DNA of 64,000 nucleotides from Paulinella micropora (taxonomy: Eukaryota > Cercozoa > Imbricatea > Euglyphida > Paulinellidae): positions 26,240 to 90,239 of the forward strand of contig WBZZ01006524.1 of assembly GCA_019918135.1 (NCBI GenBank). Reading direction: 5' to 3'. The position numbers and the translations under genes were made by a program. The notes below the pieces were generated by a model, which was not told the DNA's origin, did no database searches, and saw nothing but the letters and a program-made list of their open reading frames with translations. Positions 41,207 through 51,660 of this stretch are shown here, piece after piece (position 1 is the stretch's first letter; each line of letters opens with the position of its first letter).

Positions 41207-41584
41207 GTCCTGCGCTCTAAAAAAAAAGTTTTCGTGACGGCCCGCAAAAGGCGGCCAAATCCTTGCCTCCCCAATATTTCGCAAAATACGGACAAAGATA
41301 CTGGCGCCGAAAATTTCGCGAAATACGGCCGCTAGCCGTTTTGTCGACAAATCTGCCGGGGGTCTACGATAGTACCAAAAAAAAAGGAAAATTAAAAAAC
41401 ATTGGTCTGCCGGGCTGAAACATATTGTTTTCTCTCTCTCTCGAGCCGACTTCACTTTTTTTCACAGCTAGCCGCTCTGCGCAAATGTCCGGGCTGTTTC
41501 ATAAATAAAACTAGTACTTTTTTTCTGTCTTTCAACGACGTTTCCTTTCCATGTGTTTAAAAAAAAAGTGTTGCCTGCGTTGGC
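41207..41584. other. Intergenic
   Basis: AT-rich with A-runs and repeats of the palindrome-associated 'ttcgcgaaatacggcc' motif; no gene. Confidence 0.4.
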
Positions 41585-44500
41585 TTACTTCTTTTCTTCC
41601 TCCTCTGCGTTCGTTTGGATCTTGTACATGAGCCCCGACGCGTCCAGGGTCTGCAGGGCCTTGAGCAGTACGAACGTCGTGGGCAGGCGCACGAGCCCTG
41701 GGTGCGAGCCGCTCGCAAAGGCCCGGGAGCAGGACCTAGTGAGGCACACGGCCGCGCCGTCGGCACCGTCTATCCCCAACCGCCCGCAGCGCTGGCAGAC
41801 CACGTCGAGGCGCGAGTCGGCGCTCTGCAGCACCTGCTCCAGCAGCTCGGTAGACCCCGACTGCACCGCGGCGTTCAGGCACATGGAATCGAACTTGGAC
41901 GCGCCGTCCACCCGCGCGGACTTGGTGCCCTGGTGCGTCAGCGGGTCCAGCGGGGCCTGGTGCCTGACCTTGAACTGCACCTCGCTCGTCTTGTCCTGGC
42001 GCATGCAGTACTGGAAGCCGAACAGCGTGGGGTTGGCGGGCGGGTCCAGGTCCATGCTGGCGGGGCTGTACATCCTGGCCGACGCACGCAAGTGCAGCTC
42101 CTGCAGCAGGCCCGGCGTGGCAGTGTCGTCTGCTGACAGTGCGGCGCACGTCTGTGCGCTGTCCCACGTGGCCTCGAGGTTGCTGGCCGTGCCGGCAGCC
42201 GCGCGTTCTGCGGCGGGCGCCCAGGCACTGTTGGGCAGCAGCAGCCCGCGCCAACCCGTGCCTAACGCCTTCCCGTCCAGGGCCAGCTCCAGCGCCCGGC
42301 GGGCCCCGCCCGCGGGCGGGCCTAGAATTATCTTGGCGCGGCGGCCCTGCGCCAGGAGCCAGCTCTCCTCTGCGTGGGCCCACTGTGCGAGCCCGCTCAC
42401 GCAAATGGCGTCACGGCACGAGCCGTCGCCCGCGTGGAAGTGTGGCTTGCTCTTTTGGGCGCAGCCCCGCGCCGGCACCGCGCCGACGTCGTAGGCCTGC
42501 AGCGCCAGGCGCAGGACCTTGCTGAGCGCCGCCAGGGCCGGCCCGGACGTCGGCGCGGACGCCCGGCGGAGCCAGTGTTCCAGGCAGCTGCGCCACAGCC
42601 TGGCGGCAATGGGGCAGCAGTGCGCCTCCAGCACCCACCAGAAGTCCGGGCACCAGAGGCGGCACTTCTGCTGTTGCAGGGCGTACAGCCGCGTGTAGGC
42701 CAGCAGCTCCTGGTTCCAGGGCCACACGTAGCTGGCGGGCCCGCCAGTAGTTTCGTGCGTCAGCTGCCGACCGTACTGGGCTATGAGCCTCGTCTGCAGC
42801 GTGGTGACGCAGTCGTTGATGGTTTTGCGGAACATCTGCGAGGGCCCGAGCAGCACGGCCGGGCGCTCGCCGGTCGGCAGGTAGGGCAGTGCGTGGTCGG
42901 GCACGAACACGCACAGCGTGCATTTCTGGCCCGACGAGTTGGTGATCTTGTCGCCGTACTGGAAAGGCAGCAGGCGGGTTACCACCATGCGCGCGTACAC
43001 CGGCGCGCTGCCGCAGTCCCGCGGCGTTTGCGCGGGGTCCGTGTCCAGCCACACCTGATCGGAAATTGATAGGCAGTTCTGCGACACGACCCCGCGGGTC
43101 TGCGCCACCGTGCGCCGCACGCAGGACTCGTCGCTGCCGTCCGGCTCGGCCGACGACAGCGCGCGCAGCAGCACGTCCCCGGGCAGCACCGTGCGCCCGA
43201 GCGGCACGCTCCACGCGTCGTCGCGACGTTTGCCCAGCAGGTAGCCCTCCAGCGAGCGGCAGCCGCGGGCCTTGGCGAGCTTGTGGCTGTCGGCCGCGAG
43301 CGCGGCGCGCGTGCGGGCCAGCACTCTGTTCCAGCCCCCGCCGGTGGCATCCATCGGCGGCGGTGGCGGCGCGGCCGGCATTTGTGCGAGGTGCATGCGG
43401 TCGTAGTACGCCCTGCTGTCCAGGAACGCAAACAACCCACGGTCGGCCGCGCCCTGGCTCCACACCGTGCCGTCGTCCTGGTTGTGCGACCACGCCCGGT
43501 ACGCGACCGGCACGTTGAGCCCCAGCGGCTGCACCCCGAGCGTAGACGCCGCGACGGGCGCCTCGAGCAGCGGGCGGTCGCCGCGCAGCAGCTCCTTGGC
43601 CGAGCTGGACAACAAGCGCCCGGGCTGGCGTGTCCGATGGACTGCGACTGCATGCCGACCGCGTACACGAGGCGCGGGCCCGTCACGTGCTCGTGGAACA
43701 GCGTCAGCGCCGAAGAAAAGCTCAGGTGGCGGGCGGGCGACAGGTCCACAAAGTTACAGTCGGGCGCGCGGGCCGCGAACTTGCTCAGGCTCTCGCAGCC
43801 CACCTGCACCGCCGACTCCTGGATGCTGAGCCACACCAGGCAGCCCTGGTCGCGCAGAGCGCGCCACACGGCCAGGCAGTCAGCCGCTGCCGGCGGGAGC
43901 TGGTTACTCACGAGGTAACTGGACGCACTGTCGTCATGCGGCAGGCGCAATTCTCGCAGCCGCCAGCCGGCCCAGATGCGGCGCACGTCGGCCGGCAGCG
44001 GCACGACACCATCATTGACGTGCAAACGGGCGCCGACAGCCTGCCCGCGTACGTGTGAATGATTAGCCGTTTCTCTTCGCGGTCCAGCAGCAGGCCCAGA
44101 TGCATCAGGGCCAGCCCGCCCGCGTCCGCCACGTCGTCGCCCTGCGCCCCTCGCTTGAGCGCGCGCAATGCCAGTAGCATTTGTTCGGCGCCGGCGGCGC
44201 TGATGGACCCCAGCACGCGGCCGTGGCACTCGACCACAAACGGGCCCAGCGACAGCTGCGACGTCGCGACGTCGCAGCGGTTTGTGACCCAGTCCTCGAG
44301 CGCGGCGGCCCACGCGACGTCCAGCTCGGGGGTGATGGTGGTGAACAACGACAGGCGCTTGTCGTAGCCCGACTTGGCGGACTTGCTGGTCTCGTTCGGG
44401 TCCAGAAAACTCAGCTGCGAGACGTCGAACCGCTGGTCGGACGTCATGCCCTGGCCGTTCGGCACCATCTGGCACACGCGGCGCGCGAGCGAGTACTTCT

Positions 44501-46324
44501 TGGCCAGGTTGCCGCGCAAGTGCTGCAGCACGCGCTGCAGCGGCTGCGCGTCGCTGGCGCCGGCCCGGTCCCTCGGTGACGCGAACTCCTGGAACACGCG
44601 CCCGGGAAAATGTGCAGCAGGAACCTGTTGCGCAGCCACCACAGCCCCTGCCCCTGCATCTGCTCGACGGAAAACTGCTTGGTCCGCAGGCACCACAACT
44701 GCCCCAGGCGGAACAGGGCCTGCTCGCGCGTGACGACTCCTTCGTTGAGCGCCCAGGAACGGTGCACGATGTCCAGGTACACGGCCTGGGCGCACGCGTC
44801 GTCGCCGCGGGTCACTAGCTGGCGCAGTTCTTCCCAGCAGCCGATGCCGAGCGCGCGCCACAGCAGTACGAAGGGCAGGTCGCACGGCTGCCCCACAAAG
44901 ACCCGGGCGGTCAGCACGGGCAGGGCCGAGTCCGAACGCGTCTGCGCGCGCACAAACGTTTGCACGCGGGCTTGCGGCAGGCAACTGTTTGCCACGGCGG
45001 GCCCGCGCTGCCGTGCCGCCCTGGTGGCCCAGGCGTCGGCGAAGTCGGTGGGCGGCACGTTCTGTCGGTTGCAGTAGGCACTCCTCAGTGTCTGGTCGCG
45101 GCGGCCGCCCGCACGGCCCGGGTACAAGTGCAGCTTGCGCTGGCGCTTGGCGCCGACCATCAGCGCCTCCTGGTTGTGCATGTTGTCGACGTGGTACTGC
45201 GCACAGTGCGCGCCGCCGTCTTCGCCCTCGTCATCGGCGCGCGCCGGCGCTAGCGGGCTGTCCACGCCCTGTCCCGCCGCGATCGCGTTGGTCTCGGTCT
45301 CTTGCGCGCGACCCGTGTGCCACACGACGGCGCGGCGGCGCGTCCCGCCCGGTGTGCTGGCGGTCGCCGAGATCTTGTAGACCTCGCGCACGACGGCCCC
45401 GGGGCCCGTCTGCAGGGTGCGGCTAAACGTAGTGTCGGGCGCGCGCCCGGCCAGCGAGTTGTTGCGTTTATCCCACTGCCGCAGCAACGGGTGGTCGAGC
45501 GGCGGCACTTCGCGGCCCTCGATGGCCCAGGTCACCCCGTTCAGCAGCACGAACGGGACCCAGCAACCCACCTCTAGGCCCTGCTCACTGCGCCAGTAGT
45601 GGCTGTCGGCGCTGGTGGTAAACCAGCGCCTGATCGCCGGCCACCCCCCCCGCAACGCGCTGGGCGGGGGCAGGTTTAGGGGCCACGGCAGCGTCAACAA
45701 CGTCACGACGCGCGGGGGCGGCAGCCACGCTTCGTGCGTTACGTCTTCGTACACTCCGGAACTATTCCGCCGCTGCAGGGCCCAACGGACCTCGGCCCTG
45801 AGCTCGGCGCACCAGCTGCCGCCGGTCTCGCACAGCACGCCATAGCTGCCGCGCGGGTCCTCGAAGCCCTTGAATTCAGTTGACATCTTCAGGATGTACA
45901 CGGGCCCCGCGTCCTCCGCGCCCGCGCGCCCGCGCGCCTGCACGGGCACTAGGCGGGGCATGCAGATAGCTGCCGCCGCGACGTGCTCCGACCGCAGCCA
46001 ATCCCTCAGCGCCTCCCGCAGGCAGGTGCCCTGGTTCCGTTTCTGGCACAGCTTGTCGAATTCCTCCGCCCCAACAAAGCGCAGGCGCGTCTGCAGGGAG
46101 AGCTTGTTGACCAGCCCCGGCGCTACGTGCGTCACGAAATTACGCAGGCTTTCAATGGCGCAACGGTTGTGCTTGAATTCCTCTTCGACAAAGGCCAGCG
46201 ACAGCGCGCCGGCCTCTTGTACCGTCGCGACGGGCTGAGCGCCTACACACAAATCTCGCAAACCTTCGTCGCGTGCTAGCTGTTGCGCGATGAGGACAGA
46301 GATCGTTTCCGCCGAGGCGTCCAT
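41585..46324 (-). CDS. Highly divergent second-largest RNA polymerase subunit (RPB2-like), interrupted by three frame breaks
   Basis: Minus strand from ATG 46324 (MDASAETISVLIAQQ) to TAA. The motif order matches RPB2. A 'DLPFVLLWRALG' lobe/fork helix lies at ~44850-44882. 'FVVECHGRVLGS' is followed by 'LIIHTYAGRLSAPV' (RPB2: V-N-G-x-W-x-G and I-x-x-D-A-G-R-x-x-R-P). 'YAVGMQSQSIG' corresponds to S-A-M-G-K-Q-A-M-G. 'RAWSHNQDDGTVWSQGAADRGLF' corresponds to G-Y-N-Q-E-D-S-V-I-M-N-x-x-x-x-x-R-G-F-F. 'YGDKITNSSGQKCTLCVF' (42919-42963) keeps both catalytic lysines of GDKFxSRHGQKG. The C-terminus has 'KFDSMCLNAAV' (FGEME region) and a CQRCG...C zinc site. Breaks lie near 44601-44607, 44025 and 43617-43622, two of them at cccggg. 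About 1,580 codons, longer than usual RPB2. Intron-free, so virus-like rather than host. It is a recent pseudogene or an intact gene with assembly slips. Confidence 0.8.
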
Positions 46325-46942
46325 CCGTGCGCCGTGCCCCCCCACCTTTCTCCCGACACTTTCTGGCTTGCGCTTCTCCTCGTGTTTGCCTGTGGGGGGG
46401 GGGGGGGAGACGACGAAAAGAAAGGATATGGGAAAAGGGCGGAACTAGATATATTCGGCTGTGTAAAAGGGGATCGATCCCCAAACCCCCTCTCTCTCTC
46501 TCTCTCCCACCCTACCCCACCTTTCCCCCCCCCCCCCGCCTATTTGCCAAGAACAAGGGGAAGGTGGGTGGAGGGGTGAGGGGGAAAGTGGGGGGGGGGG
46601 GGGGCGAGAAAGGGAAGCAAGAGAAATTTAGCGGCGGACATTTCCCCCCGCAGGATTTCGCAACACACGTCCCCTTCCCAATAATTGAGAGGGGACAGCC
46701 AGGGGTGCTTGCATACCGACAAAGCATGATACTTGAGATCGTCTCCGCAGTTGTTACCACAAGGGAAGTGTCTCTGGATAAACGCGCAGACGCGCAGTTC
46801 GCTGTCCGTCATGCGGTTCCCGTGCTTTACATTAAAAAAAAGAACAGGGAGGCCTTCTCTTCCCGTTGGCAGCGATCGCTTAAACAAGGCCCGGAACTGC
46901 GTGCCAGAGAGCAAGGAGTTTGATTCAATCCTGTGTTCGCCG
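46325..46942. other. Intergenic
   Basis: G-run (46394-46406), CT-repeats, C-run (46527-46536) and G-run (46591-46602). A minus-strand open stretch (~46600-46960) has some protein-like character (CAFIQRHFPCGNNCGDDLKY) but no defensible start. Confidence 0.4.
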
Positions 46943-47664
46943 ATGCCCCGTTCTATTCTCACGACACTTTTTATGTTCTGGGATGAAAGTGCCGAAGAAC
47001 AGAACTTTAAGATCAGCCCCTGCTGGTTGCTGGCGGAGACGCATCTCTGGGACCCACGCCTGTGCGGCCGCCAGAAGAGGGATATCACTATGTGCAAGTC
47101 GGGGGGCGTGCCTACCGGCACGGGCCTGAGCACGTTGCAGGAGGTCGTACTGGTAGTCAACTGCACGCTAGAGCTCATGGCCCGGCAACATTTGGAGCGG
47201 GCTTCGTTTTACCAAAGTGTCAAACAAGGCTGGACCGAGGTCGTACAACTTGGCGAACTCCGCGCACTGGAACAGGCGTACGACGACAATGGCCAGCTGC
47301 TGATTTCACAGTGCCCCACCAAGGGTCTGCAAGAACTGCGTGAACACGTCCGCAACCTGACCGAAAAAAGGGGGGGGAGGAGCCCTGCATCTTCATCGGC
47401 ACGCACGGCAATGTGCTCTGTAACGCACTGAGCGCCCGGGTTCTTAACGGCAGTATTCTCAAGATCGGAGCGGCCTTTACCAACAGGGAATTCGCGATCG
47501 AAACGCCCAAGCAGGTCTTTCCGGGCTGGCCACTTTTGCGGCCGTGCGACTGCCGAGTCAAGGTTCTAGAGGTTTGGGATTCAACCACGGCTGCCGGCCT
47601 TCAAGTCCTGCGCTCGCAACAAAAAGAGCCCCAGTCCAGAGATTTATTAAAATCACAAACATAG
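46943..47664 (+). pseudogene. Orphan protein gene with one frame break
   Basis: ATG 46943 (MPRSILTTLFMFWDESAEEQ) gives ~140 residues including 'WTEVVQLGELRALEQAYDDN'. At a run of eight G (47371-47378) the frame is lost. One-base-shifted sequence continues plausibly as 'EPCIFIGTHGNVLCNALSAR' to TAG near 47664. The combined product is ~240 residues. No family recognised. The break lies exactly in a homopolymer, so sequencing error is a good explanation. Confidence 0.45.
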
Positions 47665-48154
47665 CTTTCAAAGCCCCAGGAAGGGCGGGTAGTTCTAAGA
47701 ATCCAGACAGCCCTTGGGCTCCCAAAAAAAATACTAGCCACCCCCCCTTTTTTTTGCCTGCTGTACGTGGGGTACAAGGGATGAAACTAGGGCGCCCCCC
47801 CTCTCTCTCTCCTCTGCTTTCTGCCGCGCATTTCTTTTTTTTTTTTCGTCTCGTTTGGCTTCTGCCCTGTTGCGCACCGACGGCGGCCCCCCCCTTCCTG
47901 CCCCTCCCCCCCCCCCTTCCGTCGTAGTGCGTGCTAACCGTTCGTCGCGCGTAGGATCCTCGGCCCCCCCCCCCCCCGCCCGCACCCTTTTCCTCTTGTT
48001 TATTTTCTGTCCTCCCACGGACAAAAAAAAACCAAAACAAAACCCTCTCCCTCCTTTCTATCCCAACCTCTCTCTCTCTCTCTCTCTCTTGGGGCACTTC
48101 CCCCCCCCCTCACCCCACACGCACTGGCCTCCTCCTTTTCCCGCGCCGTGGAAC
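47665..48154. other. Intergenic, homopolymer-rich
   Basis: C-runs at 47889-47895, 47907-47917, 47965-47978 and 48101-48110 and a (CT)n at 48068-48089 upstream of the next start. No gene. Confidence 0.45.
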
Positions 48155-48802
48155 ATGGCCGCGACGACCGCCCTCTGGGCCTGCCCACACTGCCCTGCAC
48201 AGCACAAGTCTTACACTGACTTCAAGAGACACATGGCCCGGCACCGCAGAGCGCTCAGTGGCCCAGCGGGGGTTGAATGCCCGTTGTGTGGATTCACCGT
48301 TACCAAGAAGAACAACCTGCGTTCGCACCTGAACACTCACACCAAGCCGTTCAGTTGTTCGCTCTGCCCGCGCAGATTCGCACGGAGGAGCGGCCTAGAA
48401 ACGCATTCGCTCAGGCACGCCCAAGGGTGGAAGCCCAGGTGCGCGGTGCCGGGGTGCCAAAGTACTGCCGAAGCACAGCCGCCACAGGTGCCGCCGTCGA
48501 CCTACGTGCCGGCGCCCTGTGGCTGTGGGGTGATGTGCCACGTGTGCGGCAAATTCCTGAGACACAAAGGCAGCCTGCGCTTGCATCTCAAAATCCACGA
48601 CCCGCACAAGGACTACGAGTGTGCCTTCTGCCACCGGAAATTTACTCAGAAGGTCAACTGGGAAAGCCATCTGACACAACACACCGGCGTGAGGCCCTAT
48701 CGCTGCGATCAAGGATGCTGTGAAAGGGCTTTTGCAACCCGTCAAGCACAGAGCGCTCACAGGAAAGCGTACCTGCGGCGGACGAGCGGGGGGCGGGCCT
48801 GA
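48155..48802 (+). CDS. C2H2 zinc-finger protein
   Basis: 215 residues from ATG 48155 to TGA. Fingers in order are CPHCPAQHKSYTDFKRHMARH, CPLCGFTVTKKNNLRSHLNTH, CSLCPRRFARRSGLETHSLRH, a C-x4-C remnant (RCAVPGC), CHVCGKFLRHKGSLRLHLKIH, CAFCHRKFTQKVNWESHLTQH, and a C-terminal CDQGC...H finger, each with the C-x2-C-x12-H-x3-H spacing or near it. Two linkers resemble the classical type (THTKPFSC, QHTGVRPYRC). It probably binds DNA in the nucleus. Such tandem fingers occur in some large DNA viruses and widely in eukaryotes. Intron-free. Confidence 0.9.
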   Translation: MAATTALWACPHCPAQHKSYTDFKRHMARHRRALSGPAGVECPLCGFTVTKKNNLRSHLNTHTKPFSCSLCPRRFARRSGLETHSLRHAQGWKPRCAVPGCQSTAEAQPPQVPPSTYVPAPCGCGVMCHVCGKFLRHKGSLRLHLKIHDPHKDYECAFCHRKFTQKVNWESHLTQHTGVRPYRCDQGCCERAFATRQAQSAHRKAYLRRTSGGRA

Positions 48803-48946
48803 TCTTGTCCTGCTACCAAAAAAACAAACAGGCGGCTGGTTTCTGTAATTAAAAAAAAGGAAGCTGCGGAGAGTGTTGTAAATATCTTCTGCCGGCCTTC
48901 GCCTCCCCTCCCCTTCCCCCCCCCCCCCCCCGACCCCCGTCGCACC

Positions 48947-49762
48947 ATGAACAACAGAGGGTCCTGCCATTCGAGGCGCTTCTATTCAGCCGTCGTGGAT
49001 AGTGCTCTGGCCTCGTACACGCTGTATTCAGTCTCCGAAGTACGAACGATTAAGAGCCTGGACGATGAAACCTTACGGGCCCAAACACCCAAGCGTGGGC
49101 TCGGGGTGATCGACGACGAGTCTTTTGGTTTGGCTCTGTACCGCGCGGGACATTTTCGCGACGCCAGGCGCGCGCTGTGGTCGGCTGCCAGCTCGGGCTC
49201 GCGGCTCGCGGCGAGGCTGCTGGGGGACATGTACAACCTGGGCCTGAGCGGACGAAAGCACAACGGGCTGGCCATCTCGGCCTGGGCCCTGGCCGCCCAC
49301 CAGGGCTGCAGCTCTTCGGCCTACAATCTGGCTGTCTATTTGCTTGCGGGCATCAGCTGTGTGCGTGACGCCAGGCGGGCCGCGCGCACGTTCCTCGCTC
49401 TCGCCAGCGCAGTGGACTGCTTGGACTCTATGTACGCCTTTGCCTACTGCGCTCGCAATGGGCTGGGCATGCAGCAGGACCAGGGGCTGGCCCTAATCAT
49501 GTACCGCAGGGGCGCGGGTCTAGGCTGTTCGAACTGCCAGTACATGGTAGGCTTCTTCTGCGAGAGGGGCATCGTCCACCCCCGCCACGTTGGTCTGGCT
49601 ATAGTGTGGTACACGATTGCCGCGAGGGGCGGCGACCGGCAGGCACTGCGGGAGTTGCGCGAGCTGTGGGCCCAAGTAATCAGCGGGCACGCCGCCGCCG
49701 CGCGCGGGCGGTCCGGACCTTACAGGCAAGCAGAAACGCCAGAGACCACGAACTTGTGTTGA
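48947..49762 (+). CDS. Sel1-like repeat protein
   Basis: 271 residues from ATG 48947 to TGA. Residues ~60-235 form Sel1/TPR-like helical repeats with the small-residue pattern A-x-x-x-L-G-x-x-Y/F. Examples are 'AARLLGDMYNLGLSGRKHNG' with 'AISAWALAAHQGCSSSAYNLAV', 'SMYAFAYCARNGLGMQQDQG' with 'LALIMYRRGAGLGCSNCQYM', and 'GFFCERGIVHPRHVG' with 'LAIVWYTIAARGGDRQA'. Sel1 repeats mediate protein-protein contacts and are common in giant viruses. A run of ~20 C lies just upstream of the start. Confidence 0.85.
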   Translation: MNNRGSCHSRRFYSAVVDSALASYTLYSVSEVRTIKSLDDETLRAQTPKRGLGVIDDESFGLALYRAGHFRDARRALWSAASSGSRLAARLLGDMYNLGLSGRKHNGLAISAWALAAHQGCSSSAYNLAVYLLAGISCVRDARRAARTFLALASAVDCLDSMYAFAYCARNGLGMQQDQGLALIMYRRGAGLGCSNCQYMVGFFCERGIVHPRHVGLAIVWYTIAARGGDRQALRELRELWAQVISGHAAAARGRSGPYRQAETPETTNLC

Positions 49763-50085
49763 AACCAGACCCAAGGAACAAAAAAGAAGGCGGGGCCTTG
49801 CCACGGGTGCGGCTTTTTCAGCCCCTACCCTCATTTGTTGTTCCGCATCCCCCGTGCGCCGGGGCGCTTGCACAGTGGCTTGTAATTGGGGCTTTGGCGG
49901 GCAGCAGCAAAAAAAGGGCGGTCGGGAGGGGAAGGGGGGGGGCAAGCGACGCCCGCGCGTACAGCGCTGGAAATTTATCCGGAGGCGGGTTCGGAGGTCC
50001 CCTTTTCTTTGCTGTTCCGGGCCCGCTCCCCCTCCCCCCCACCCACCCGTTCTTTTTTAAAAAAACTGTTACTAGTTTTATTAAA
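49763..50085. other. Intergenic
   Basis: C- and G-runs (49936-49941, 50036-50042), then 'ttttattaaa' just before the next start. No gene. Confidence 0.4.
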
Positions 50086-51552
50086 ATGTCAGCAATGAGC
50101 TGTAAGTCTTGCTCGTCCAAGCGTCAAAGAAGGGCCGGGGCACGTGTAAGTCTAGTGGCGCAATCGATTAGCAGCGAGCCGACGCGGCGCGCGCTACAAC
50201 TAGCAGAGCTGGAACCAGCAGGGCCGCCGCTACGGATTGTCCACCTCAACCAAGTGTTGAAGTGCTGGGCCTCGGCGCTGGACCAGGCCCTGGCCTGGCA
50301 GGTCAAGGGCCCGGTAGTGCCGCTCCGGCCCTGGCCCGCGCTAGAAACCTGGTTTGGGTCTAAAAGGCCCGGCGGCTGTGATAGGCTGGGGGGCGACGGT
50401 CTAGAAAGAGTTTTCAAGCTTTTTTGGTTGGCGGCGGACAGGTTCTTGCGGCAGGCCAACAAAGAAGACGACGAGACGAGGGCATCCGCCAGCGACATCG
50501 CAATTACTTACAAGAAAGTACGCTCTCAGAAACGTGTTGTCCTACCGTTGGGGCCTCTGCCGCCGGCCTTCGCCTTCGCCTGGAGCTACGCCGCCAACCT
50601 GACGCACAGCGAGTTCATCGACTGTGAGATCGACTTTCGGGCCCCCGTGCTGTGCGGCGGTAGCTGGCAGGCGGACGCTCTCGGGCAGAGCTGGCCGCTG
50701 GCGTTGGGTTGGGACCTTCCCATAGAGGTCGCCAACGGTGAGGAGGCCTGGGTGCTGGACTGGTGGCTGCGCGGGCTGGGGCAGATAGACGACTATGACT
50801 GGCAGCGCAACGTTGGCTACAAGAACGGGTACAGCTACTTTGGTATGGGGCTGATCGAGTCCTACGACTCCGAGCTCGGAGGAGTCTTACACCAACAGAG
50901 TTTGGATCTTCTGTCGCTGCTTGCCAAATTCACACACGGCCGCGCTCGGCCTTTTGAGAGGCTGTGCCCGCGCAAGCCGCGCTGGAACGTAGGCAAGAAC
51001 ACCCTCGACATCTCGAGCGGGGATCTACAACGGTACACTACTTTCTTGGTCTCACACCAAGACCCAAGCGACGACTTGAGTCACGCCATAGTTTTTTTCC
51101 GGCAGCTCAACACTATCTTTGTCTATGATCCAAACACGCGTGTCAGCTCCCAAAGGTGCAACGATTTAGCCCAAGCCCTACGAAAACAAGACTTGAACTT
51201 TGATGTCAAGAGTGCGGACGAATCCCCCGGGGGGCACGACACCGCGGACCAGAGAACTGAAGGGAGCTGCTTCCTGTTGCCGTTGGCGCGGGCCCTGCGG
51301 GTTACTGTGAGCCAAGACCGCAAGGACTTACGGTTTTCACGCAGGATTAGTCACCCCTGGCTGCTCCTGGTATTCATGCTCTGGCAGAAGTTTATCATGA
51401 CAGCGCGTGACAAGATGGTGCTGTCGACAGCCCAGGAGCCCGTGTCAACCGTGAGGGCCAGAACCGTCGCCATGTTTAGGACCCTGCCCGAACAAGATCA
51501 CGTGAAGCAGGTTCGGGACGCCCTGGGGCCGCGCCTGAGAATTTGTTTTTAG
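50086..51552 (+). CDS. Candidate adenain/Ulp1-type cysteine protease (virion maturation)
   Basis: 488 residues from ATG 50086 (MSAMSCKSCSSKRQRR) to TAG. The C-terminal third has the order and spacing of a C5/C48 papain-like protease. His333 is in 'SHAIVFF', Asp348 in 'FVYDPN', Gln389 in 'TADQRTEGSC', and Cys395 ends that motif. Gaps of 15 (H-D), 41 (D-Q) and 6 (Q-C) are close to those of adenain and Ulp1. The hydrophobic segment before His, the 'IFVYDP' strand and the helix after Cys (FLLPLARAL) also fit. The N-terminal ~320 residues are unrecognised. Such proteases process capsid precursors in many DNA viruses. It converges on the capping-enzyme gene with a 108-base gap. Assignment by motif only. 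Confidence 0.6.
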   Translation: MSAMSCKSCSSKRQRRAGARVSLVAQSISSEPTRRALQLAELEPAGPPLRIVHLNQVLKCWASALDQALAWQVKGPVVPLRPWPALETWFGSKRPGGCDRLGGDGLERVFKLFWLAADRFLRQANKEDDETRASASDIAITYKKVRSQKRVVLPLGPLPPAFAFAWSYAANLTHSEFIDCEIDFRAPVLCGGSWQADALGQSWPLALGWDLPIEVANGEEAWVLDWWLRGLGQIDDYDWQRNVGYKNGYSYFGMGLIESYDSELGGVLHQQSLDLLSLLAKFTHGRARPFERLCPRKPRWNVGKNTLDISSGDLQRYTTFLVSHQDPSDDLSHAIVFFRQLNTIFVYDPNTRVSSQRCNDLAQALRKQDLNFDVKSADESPGGHDTADQRTEGSCFLLPLARALRVTVSQDRKDLRFSRRISHPWLLLVFMLWQKFIMTARDKMVLSTAQEPVSTVRARTVAMFRTLPEQDHVKQVRDALGPRLRICF

Positions 51553-51660
51553 GCACGCTCTGTTTTCGCAAACCGGGGGCGCGCGGCCTAAAAAAGAAAA
51601 GTCTTCCCTCCCCCCCCGGAACTTTAATTTCACAGAATTCCTTTTTTATTAAAAAAAGTT
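51553..51660. terminator. Compact convergent 3' region with A/T runs
   Basis: The short gap between two converging genes contains 'ttttttattaaaaaaagt', giving AATAAA-like signals on both strands. Probably shared polyadenylation/termination. Confidence 0.4.

Noticed and set aside
46600-46960. Minus-strand open stretch with CAFIQRHFPCGNNC
   Set aside because: Protein-like in places but overlaps the start of a better plus-strand frame and has no convincing start.
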